Shown here one piece after another: positions 20,934 through 26,976 of a stretch of DNA of 29,717 bases. Origin of the DNA: a virus. Below the pieces are notes generated by a model. The model was not told the DNA's origin. It did no database searches and worked only from the letters and a program-made list of their open reading frames with translations. The translations under genes were made by a program, and so were the position numbers. How positions within the stretch are numbered: the first letter of the stretch is position 1; every line of letters starts with the position of its first letter. The DNA is taken from positions 1-29,717 of the IMG/VR virus record IMGVR_UViG_3300028025_001135. One strand, 5' to 3'.

Positions 20934-21178
20934 TCTGATTTTCTCTTTCCTAAATATGTTCCGTATAGCGTTAGTGTAAATTCAAAGTATTCTTTTGTAC
21001 TGTTATATTGTATCGTGAATTGTGGGTCTATGTCAAGTCTTTGAACATACCCCAACTCACGCATCTGTAGTGTTTTTAATCTCTCAATCTCAAGCCTAAT
21101 TCTACCGATGGCAGCATCATCTTTAATGATGCCTTCAACAGTAAAAGTTTTAATAGACTTGTGATGTAAATGTTCCAC
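20834..21178 (-). CDS. Conserved protein overlapping primase, unknown
   Basis: This 114-aa protein begins MEHLHHKSIKTFTVEGIIKDDA and contains LGYVQRLDIDPQFTIQYN and FEFTLTLYGTYLGKRKSECI, an alpha/beta pattern I recall in small phage proteins next to primase. The last 33 codons overlap the primase gene in a different frame, which is long for a phage overlap. No catalytic motif is visible. It lies 12 nt from the end of the DnaB gene. A possible internal promoter is in its middle. Confidence 0.7.
   Translation of the reverse strand: MEHLHHKSIKTFTVEGIIKDDAAIGRIRLEIERLKTLQMRELGYVQRLDIDPQFTIQYNSTKEYFEFTLTLYGTYLGKRKSECIMGIDGTLMVPTHKSKLKELSMGLESTLNQK
21007..21036 (-). promoter_or_regulatory. Possible internal promoter before primase
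   Basis: TTGACA (21031-21036), 18 nt, TACAAT (21007-21012) on the minus strand, inside the 114-aa gene. It carries the ACTTGACA context of other promoters here. Because the bases also encode protein, chance is not excluded. Confidence 0.4.
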
Positions 21179-21190
21179 ATACTATTATAA

Positions 21191-22411
21191 CTAGTTTTCT
21201 TCGAAATCCTTGTACTTGTACCAGCCCTTGTCGAAGTCTACCTGTACCAAGAACTCGCCCATAAATCCGTTACGGTTCTTTCGGAAGACACACTCAAGGA
21301 TGTCGGAGTTGGTTGCACGACCCAGGGCTAGAACCCAGTCAGCGTCGTAAGCAATCTGGCGTGACCAAGCAGTTTGACCTAGCGTAGGAACGGTATCCAG
21401 TTTGTTTACATCGTCTGGCGTAGCAGATGAAATGGCAATGATTGGAATTGCTTCCGAGATAGCCATCAACTTTAGTTCACGAGAAAGGTTCTTCATACGA
21501 ACAGTCTCGTTATCAGACTTCTGGTTAGGTGACATCAACTGTAGGTAGTCAACGATTACTAGGTCTGGCTTATACTGGTCCATCTTACCACGAATAACGG
21601 ATGGTGTAACTTCCCCACCAGAATCGTTAGAGATGATGTGGAACTCTGGCTTGCCAGCAAGTTCCTTCTTGTGCCAACGCTTTAGGTCTTCAATCTCTAC
21701 CTGACCATTGCTCAACTTGCGGTGTGACCATAGACCCTCACCCATGATAGCAAATACACGGTTACGAACTTCTGTCTCTGACATTTCAAGTGAGATGATT
21801 AGTGGAGACTTGCCAGCCTTCCATGCCTGTACCGCCATGTAAAGGGCAAACCAAGACTTACCGATACCTGGATAGGCTAGAAACACACCCAACTGACCTG
21901 GAGTAATACCAGCAGGTAGGTAGTTGTCAAAGCCTGGCAGACCAGTCTTGATACCGATTGAGCCTAGTTCATTCTGGCGAGCAAGGTTCTCAAAGTACGC
22001 AACAGCAGAATCAATATCAGTAGCGTCAATGTCCTTGATAACTGCGGTGTTCTTCTTTAGTTCTGATGTCTTTTGGATAAGGTCTTCTAGTGCTTTAGTC
22101 CCCTGACCTGCCTGTACTTCTGTAGCAGTAGAACGCAGAACGTCCTTGAGACTGTCGTTTAGGAACTCAGCCTGTAGTTCTTCCAAATGGTACTTCGTAG
22201 CCCCCACGCCTTCTTCTGGAGAGAAGTCACGGAACTTGTCTACCACTAGAGAGATAGGTGGGACAGTTCCATTGTTTTCGGAATAGTTACGAATGAACGT
22301 CCAAATATCCGTGTGTGTACGAAGAATGTTTTCCACGTTTGCTTGTAGCAGGACGTGTACCTGCTTGTCTGCCAATACTGCAGATATTAGTTTAGATTCT
22401 GTATTAGTCAT
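21191..22411 (-). CDS. dnaB: Replicative DNA helicase, DnaB type
   Basis: This 406-aa protein has a helical N-terminal domain and a RecA-like ATPase with Walker A AYPGIGKS (179-186), Walker B DLVIVDYLQLM with D288, a sensor region IIAISSATPDDV, and the arginine-finger segment VFRKNRNG. Length is a little below cellular DnaB (about 450-470 aa). It unwinds the fork for the phage polymerase. GGAG is 7 nt before the ATG, which lies in an 8-nt overlap with the 102-aa gene. The residues preceding Walker A (GITPGQLGVFL) are typical. Confidence 0.94.
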   Translation of the reverse strand: MTNTESKLISAVLADKQVHVLLQANVENILRTHTDIWTFIRNYSENNGTVPPISLVVDKFRDFSPEEGVGATKYHLEELQAEFLNDSLKDVLRSTATEVQAGQGTKALEDLIQKTSELKKNTAVIKDIDATDIDSAVAYFENLARQNELGSIGIKTGLPGFDNYLPAGITPGQLGVFLAYPGIGKSWFALYMAVQAWKAGKSPLIISLEMSETEVRNRVFAIMGEGLWSHRKLSNGQVEIEDLKRWHKKELAGKPEFHIISNDSGGEVTPSVIRGKMDQYKPDLVIVDYLQLMSPNQKSDNETVRMKNLSRELKLMAISEAIPIIAISSATPDDVNKLDTVPTLGQTAWSRQIAYDADWVLALGRATNSDILECVFRKNRNGFMGEFLVQVDFDKGWYKYKDFEEN

Positions 22412-22712
22412 TTAACCACTCCTTAGCCTTTTGACGGCGTTCGGCTCTCTCCTTAATGTCTTGGTGGAATTGCTTTCTAGCCTCAACAATTTTGTCAGCG
22501 TAGTTTGCAAAGTATTTCCATGTTGGTGATGTTGCTGTTTCAAAGTAGTACTCCAGTAGGTCATAGCATTCTGGAATACCGTAGGATTCAATAAGGGCAT
22601 CTGATGCCCATTGTTCTACATTCAAATTTAGTGAAGGCTTTTCTTCGTATCTTACAGTGTGTAACTTACTGTATCGACTGAGCAAAGCCATGCGGTCTTT
22701 GCGTTCAGCCAT
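22404..22712 (-). CDS. Conserved protein next to DnaB, possible helicase loader
   Basis: This 102-aa helical protein has the pattern LNVEQWASDALIESYG, ECYDLLEYYFETA and PTWKYFANYADKIVEARKQ, with a very basic end (KERAERRQKAKEW). A helical protein of this size directly ahead of, and overlapping, a phage dnaB suggests a loader or fork-associated partner. The sequence does not identify it. It is preceded by a coupled overlap with the 69-aa gene. Confidence 0.65.
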   Translation of the reverse strand: MAERKDRMALLSRYSKLHTVRYEEKPSLNLNVEQWASDALIESYGIPECYDLLEYYFETATSPTWKYFANYADKIVEARKQFHQDIKERAERRQKAKEWLND

Positions 22713-22921
22713 TACTTGCTCTCAGTCTCTTCTACAGACTCACGAACCTTCTCAGCAAGTTTTTCTTCTACAAACTTGTATACTCGCTCAAAGGCTTCGT
22801 TGGCAGTCTCTCCCTCACGCTTGTTATCTGCGATAGAGATATCAATGCGTAGTGATTGGAAGTTGCCTAGATTAAGGGTATAGCCCAAACCCACTGTTAC
22901 TTTAGTGCTTTCGTTTTCCAT
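22712..22921 (-). CDS. Conserved small phage protein, unknown
   Basis: This 69-aa protein has a beta-rich start (KVTVGLGYTLNLGNFQSLRIDISIAD) and a helical acidic end (AFERVYKFVEEKLAEKVRES). The pattern GxGYTLNxGNF..R.DI is widespread in phages of different hosts near replication genes. It has no known activity. TAGGAGAG is at normal spacing before the ATG. A strong promoter (22995-23023) lies 74 nt upstream, making this the first gene of the replication transcript. Confidence 0.75.
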   Translation of the reverse strand: MENESTKVTVGLGYTLNLGNFQSLRIDISIADNKREGETANEAFERVYKFVEEKLAEKVRESVEETESK

Positions 22922-22936
22922 GTCTCTCCTAATGGA

Positions 22937-23467
22937 TTAAATTGATTCGGACCAAATAGGTATAAATCTACCGTCTTCTGTCCTTGTATATGTCAGTATA
23001 CCATCTCCCATACGTCTTGTCAACTCCTGTTTTGAAGGTGTTACATCGTTAGTAATCAGACCGTCATTACGAGGTCTGCCGTGGTGGTATGATGCTAGTA
23101 TATCACGAAGTTCACGAACTTGCGACTCCGAATAATAACTTCTTACTTGCCATGCCCTGGCTCCTCCAGGCTGTGCCCCCATTGGTTCTGGGATAACACC
23201 TTTTTTTACTAGTTCTGGCATGTATTTTTTGTGCCTATTTACTAGGGCTGCTGTTTGACCAACAGTGTAGGCACGTTCTCTATTCTTTTTAAAATCACTA
23301 ATAAGACAACTTTCAATCTGGTCTTTGATAATATTATAAACAGACATAATTCCATTTGACTTATTTAGGTGGTGTGTTCTTACTAGTTCTCCGTTTAGAA
23401 ACCAAACCTTTTTGTTTCCTGGAATAACTGGAGAAGAGTTATACTCTTCCATTGTCTGTGCAGCCAT
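22937..23467 (-). CDS. Conserved HTH phage protein (MerR-like)
   Basis: This 176-aa protein begins with a beta-rich stretch (NKKVWFLNGELVRTHH, SNGIMSVYNII) and then a helix-turn-helix of MerR/excisionase type at about residues 64-92 (RAYTVGQTAALVNRHKKYMPELVKKGVIPEP). The second half has ESQVRELRDILASYHHGRPRNDG and TPSKQELTRRMGDGILTYT. The same order occurs in many actinophages and is likely to bind DNA, possibly origin or promoter. Its role is not known. TTGGAG is 4 nt before the ATG. Its own 3' end carries the promoter for the replication genes. Confidence 0.8.
   Translation of the reverse strand: MAAQTMEEYNSSPVIPGNKKVWFLNGELVRTHHLNKSNGIMSVYNIIKDQIESCLISDFKKNRERAYTVGQTAALVNRHKKYMPELVKKGVIPEPMGAQPGGARAWQVRSYYSESQVRELRDILASYHHGRPRNDGLITNDVTPSKQELTRRMGDGILTYTRTEDGRFIPIWSESI
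22995..23023 (-). promoter_or_regulatory. Consensus promoter for the replication module
   Basis: TTGACA (23018-23023), 17 nt, TATACT (22995-23000) on the minus strand, with TGG before the -10. It is embedded in the 3' end of the HTH gene and would feed the 69-aa, 102-aa, dnaB and primase genes. Confidence 0.8.
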
Positions 23468-23898
23468 TATACTCCAATAGCAATAATGTTTAGGTCTAGA
23501 GTAGTTGTTCCATCAGAATCAAAAGATACTTTGTAAGACATTGTTGACTGGTCAACTGATGTAATAGTTAGCGATGCATTTACAGAACCGCTACTGGAAG
23601 ACATAAGTGTTGCCGTTACTACTGGAACCTGATTGAATGTGGTTTTAAAGTTTACAAGTCCTGTTTTTGGTGTAGACTTGCTTACTTTAGATGCATTTAC
23701 GACATTAACAGTTTGTGCATCAAAGTTTATAGAGTTAGTTTTTGCGTTACCAGCACTTTGAGCCTTTCTAACAATAATGTTTGATGTTCCAAGGGTTGAA
23801 ATCTCGGCATTGATATTAATAATAGAATTAACAATGTCATAAATATACTGGGTATCAATTGGTTGCCCATTGCTTGGTAGTGAAGGTACTTTTGCCAT
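23467..23898 (-). CDS. Tail/fibre protein with possible H-type lectin-like end
   Basis: This 143-aa protein has a helical start (QPIDTQYIYDIVNSIININAEI), likely for oligomerisation, followed by a Ser/Thr-rich beta domain with VNFKTTFNQVPVVTATL and SYKVSFDSDG. That V-x-F-x3-F-x2-x-P-V-V pattern resembles H-type lectin and other fibre tip domains, so it may bind host surface sugars. The link is tentative. There is no Shine-Dalgarno; an extended -10 lies 5 nt before the ATG. Confidence 0.7.
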   Translation of the reverse strand: MAKVPSLPSNGQPIDTQYIYDIVNSIININAEISTLGTSNIIVRKAQSAGNAKTNSINFDAQTVNVVNASKVSKSTPKTGLVNFKTTFNQVPVVTATLMSSSSGSVNASLTITSVDQSTMSYKVSFDSDGTTTLDLNIIAIGV

Positions 23899-23903
23899 AC
23901 TTT

Positions 23904-23912
23904 ATTATACCA
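23904..23912 (-). promoter_or_regulatory. Extended -10 promoter, leaderless type
   Basis: TGG (23910-23912) and TATAAT (23904-23909) on the minus strand, only 5 nt before the ATG at 23898. No -35 is evident. RNA would start about at the ATG. Confidence 0.55.
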
Positions 23913-23915
23913 CAA

Positions 23916-25136
23916 CTAAAAGGTTAAGTTGGTCAGTGCTATCGAAGACGCTATGCTGCTAGATGTCTGAACCTCAAAGGCAGTAGAGTTATTGGGTGAG
24001 GTTGTGGTGTTGGTAATTTTGATAGTTCCAGAATATTGAGGGCTGCCGCCAACAGGACCATTGACAACAATTTGTTTACCAATTAAATCTTTTGCGTTAG
24101 ATATTTGTGGAATTGGATTGGCAGAACCAGTAATTGTAAGAACTGAAAAATATTGTGTTCCTCTGCCTGTTCCTTGAGGATTGCTTACGCCTAGGCTTGC
24201 AGTTCCAGTTTGCCAAGTGCTAAAAACAGGAGAAATGCTCCAAACTGTTTGCCTATTTATATAGTCATTTTCATATTTAGGATAGGTAGATATAGACACC
24301 AATGCCTGAACAAATTGGACATTAGATACTGTTGGGACTCCTGTTTCAATATCTTTAATTTGAAAAGAAAAAGAGTTTGCTTTTGTTGTTCCAGCAAATT
24401 GAAAAGGAAGCCAGGTCTGTATCTCGCTTTTAATGTTTGTAAAAGTAGTATATGAGAAGTTAATATATTCATCACCACTTGAAAATTTTATGTCAATACT
24501 GTTTTCTGATAAATTAATTGCGGTAACGTAACACACTGAGCCAAACTGAGTTGGTGGACCGCCCCCACCAGGTGAAGTGGCAGTAATGTACTGACCAACA
24601 ATAAAGTTTGCGGCATCGCCAAAGTCTGGAGAAATTTCAAGAGTTGCGGTATGAGCAACGCTATTGTAATTTCTTAGACTTGCTGATGTTGCCAAAATTG
24701 GTGGAGTTAAGCCAGTCTTCCAAGACAGGTATACGTCATATGAATAATTACTTCCAGATGTTACAGGCGACCAAGTATAAGTCAAACTGTCTGCTCCTGA
24801 TGAACCTCTAGAAATATTACTTGCAGGATAACTACCAGTAGGCGACATTAAGAGTGAAGAACTTCCAACTCTTGGAGACTTTGCATCTAATGCTACATTT
24901 GTTATATAACTTTCTCCGCTGTACCCTGCTAAAGAAGTGATAGATATTGCATTCTTAGAGTCTGAACTAATAATTGGAACAGTAACTGGCGAAGAATACT
25001 CTGACACATTACCAAAATTATCTAAAAATCTATATTCCAATAGGTAATAGGCACTGTTTGTGTTAGTGTCTGACCAATCGCTATTTGTATCTAGAATAAT
25101 TGTTTCAATATCTGTAGTTGGAATAATTGCGTTAAT
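23916..25136 (-). CDS. Tail/baseplate-associated protein with beta-rich insertions
   Basis: The frame stays open upstream of the TTG at 25040 to an ATT at 25136, 1 nt from the stop of the 453-aa gene; the extra 32 residues (NAIIPTTDIETIILDTNSDW and on) fit the protein, and neither ATG, GTG nor TTG is available before. GGTGGG lies 5 nt before the ATT. The product is then 406 aa. It has LLEYRFLDNFGNVSEYSSPV, a Ser/Thr/Gly-rich beta body, a laminin-like stretch with AYYL and WLPFQFAG, and two insertions with the pattern VGQYITATS and GKQIVVNG. It is probably an adhesin or baseplate piece. A TTG start at 25040 is the alternative. Confidence 0.65.
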   Translation of the reverse strand: MNAIIPTTDIETIILDTNSDWSDTNTNSAYYLLEYRFLDNFGNVSEYSSPVTVPIISSDSKNAISITSLAGYSGESYITNVALDAKSPRVGSSSLLMSPTGSYPASNISRGSSGADSLTYTWSPVTSGSNYSYDVYLSWKTGLTPPILATSASLRNYNSVAHTATLEISPDFGDAANFIVGQYITATSPGGGGPPTQFGSVCYVTAINLSENSIDIKFSSGDEYINFSYTTFTNIKSEIQTWLPFQFAGTTKANSFSFQIKDIETGVPTVSNVQFVQALVSISTYPKYENDYINRQTVWSISPVFSTWQTGTASLGVSNPQGTGRGTQYFSVLTITGSANPIPQISNAKDLIGKQIVVNGPVGGSPQYSGTIKITNTTTSPNNSTAFEVQTSSSIASSIALTNLTF

Positions 25137-25137
25137 T

Positions 25138-26499
25138 TTAACCCACCGCCAACATAAACCTATACTCTACCATGTTGTCAGAGTTTTCATTCATTACCAT
25201 TGGAACCCCAGAACTATTAACAATTGAGTATGAGACTAAGCCATAAAGTGGATTAACATTGTTTTTATTATCAAATCTGATTGCGTCAAGAATGATTGCG
25301 TAATCGGTATCTGCAGAGGCAGTTCCAATTGTTGCTGAGTTGTCCACCCTTCCATAAACCCTAACAGAAACCACGTCGTCCCAAGAAAAACCAGATGTTC
25401 TTGTAGCATTTGTTGTTTCGCCTAGCGTCAGTGACATGACTTTGTATCTGTTTGTTTGAGATGGAGAGTTGTCATAAAAATGATATATAGCAGAATCAGA
25501 GCCATTGCTACACATAAACTGAAGCATAACATTTGTTGCATCATAGGCTGAACTTGGAGACGTTACTACGTTTACCACAGAATACGCAACTTTTATAACA
25601 TCAGATGATGAATTGGAAGATAGGGTCGTGGTAAAAGGCAAAGAGATGTAGTTTGAGGTTGCAGCAGTAGCAGTTTTTAAGGCAGTGAACACCGACAAGT
25701 CTGCAGCAATTGCAATAGCCGTAGATTTAAATCTTGGTCTTTCTTGCCTTCCAACTCTTGCTGCATTAAAGAACAAACTGTTTGAGTCTACAAACATTGC
25801 TTTCTCGGTTGGAAACGTTAGTGTGTTTGATACGCTATCTATTGAAGATGGGTATGGAACATCAACGGATGCTGATGGCGTGTTGTATGTCCAAGATTCT
25901 GAATTTGTAAAACCTAGCAAGATTTGGCTGTCTGTTCCAGAACTATACTGGTTTGAGCCAGATGGATACAAGCCTAATTCTGTAATTTCAAATCTTTCTC
26001 CTTTTGGAAATTTTGCAGTCATTGCTATTTTAGGAATATATGATGTTGCATATCCTCCAGTAAAAGTATTGTTTGTGCTGAATGAACTATACATACTCAT
26101 AACTACTGTAAACTGAGTGGTTGAAGTAATAGTTGCTACAGCATATGTTCCATTAGGTGCTGGCAAATATCCAGTAGCAGTGTATGGAACAAAGCCACTA
26201 ATAGTAGTAGACTGCCCAACTGACAATCCATGTGCAGTTGAAGTTGTAATTGTTACGGTTGTTGAACCAGAAACAACTGCTGCAGTTGCACTCAACTTGT
26301 TTTCGTCTAATATGTAGTTATAGGATGTAATTAACCCTCTTGTTGTTTCAAAAGTAAGTTCATTTCTTGTTGAGTAGTCTACTGAACTTCCTGGCACAAA
26401 TGGCAGTTCTCCAGAACCAATTGCCACATAAGAAGCATAAGAGTTTGTCTGTCCTACAAGATATTTTGCAATAACGTTTCTTCCAAAATTAGTAATCAT
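25138..26499 (-). CDS. Tail/baseplate protein
   Basis: This 453-aa protein begins MITNFGRNVIAKYLVGQTNS, then SYASYVAIGSGELPF, the start of a type of phage structural protein placed after the baseplate genes. A beta insertion occupies about residues 72-151 (SGSTTVTITTSTAHGLSVGQ and VATITSTTQFTVV). KGERFEITELGLYPSG and a beta-sandwich part with YVVESS-like strands follow. The end, DNMVEYRFMLAVG, resembles the first part of the next protein (LLEYRFLDNFG). No Shine-Dalgarno is seen; an extended -10 is 7 nt before the ATG. Confidence 0.75.
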   Translation of the reverse strand: MITNFGRNVIAKYLVGQTNSYASYVAIGSGELPFVPGSSVDYSTRNELTFETTRGLITSYNYILDENKLSATAAVVSGSTTVTITTSTAHGLSVGQSTTISGFVPYTATGYLPAPNGTYAVATITSTTQFTVVMSMYSSFSTNNTFTGGYATSYIPKIAMTAKFPKGERFEITELGLYPSGSNQYSSGTDSQILLGFTNSESWTYNTPSASVDVPYPSSIDSVSNTLTFPTEKAMFVDSNSLFFNAARVGRQERPRFKSTAIAIAADLSVFTALKTATAATSNYISLPFTTTLSSNSSSDVIKVAYSVVNVVTSPSSAYDATNVMLQFMCSNGSDSAIYHFYDNSPSQTNRYKVMSLTLGETTNATRTSGFSWDDVVSVRVYGRVDNSATIGTASADTDYAIILDAIRFDNKNNVNPLYGLVSYSIVNSSGVPMVMNENSDNMVEYRFMLAVG

Positions 26500-26502
26500 A
26501 TC

Positions 26503-26976
26503 TTATATTATACCATTAATGGTTCCTTGGTTATAGGATTTTACCTCTAAGAGTATTCCTTCTTTTAGATTTATTCCAGGAATTACAACGCCCAGCCCTG
26601 GTTCAAGGTATGGTATTCCTGGGTTGAAGTCCATGTAATCTTGTATGTTAAGCACATACTGATTAAGTGCGGACTGAGAGGTGTCCTGACTATTCATTAT
26701 TTCAAGTGGGTTGACTTGTGCAACTACCGAAGAGATATTTGTTATTCTATCACTTGAGCCATATAGGATGTCAAACGGTATGTCATTAATTAGTTCTTGT
26801 CCACCAATGTCGTTAAAGATTGCTCCTGCCATTGTCTCAATTGCAACTATTTCCGTTTCAATAAATAGGTTAGATGTAGCAATCTTAATTGGGTCTTTTC
26901 CATTATACCCACTAACAACTGCCTTACCCACTTTGGCTGGGGTTGCCTGTTTAGTTTTAGTGCTTTTAACAGCCAT
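26503..26976 (-). CDS. Tail-associated protein, unknown
   Basis: This 157-aa protein has a basic start (MAVKSTKTKQATPAKVGKAV), then ATSNLFIETEIVAIETMAGAIFNDIGGQELI, a block known in phage tail proteins, and a C-terminal part rich in Ile/Gly/Pro (DFNPGIPYLEPGLGVVIPG). The exact role is unknown; a small baseplate or adaptor protein is likely from place. GAGG is 6 nt before the ATG, and the start shares a base with the 3' end of the preceding tail gene. The stop is inside the -10 of the next promoter. Confidence 0.7.
   Translation of the reverse strand: MAVKSTKTKQATPAKVGKAVVSGYNGKDPIKIATSNLFIETEIVAIETMAGAIFNDIGGQELINDIPFDILYGSSDRITNISSVVAQVNPLEIMNSQDTSQSALNQYVLNIQDYMDFNPGIPYLEPGLGVVIPGINLKEGILLEVKSYNQGTINGII
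26507..26515 (-). promoter_or_regulatory. Extended -10 promoter, leaderless type
   Basis: TGG (26513-26515) and TATAAT (26507-26512) on the minus strand, 7 nt before the ATG at 26499. No -35 is evident. It overlaps the 3' end of the 157-aa gene. Confidence 0.55.

Noticed and set aside
21895-21932. TTGACA inside dnaB
   Set aside because: No acceptable -10 at 16-18 nt, and no gene start lies nearby.
23465-23480. TATAAT directly before the HTH gene start
   Set aside because: The sequence GGAGTATAATGG is a ribosome site plus start codon; no -35 or TGG precedes it, so the hexamer is probably coincidental.
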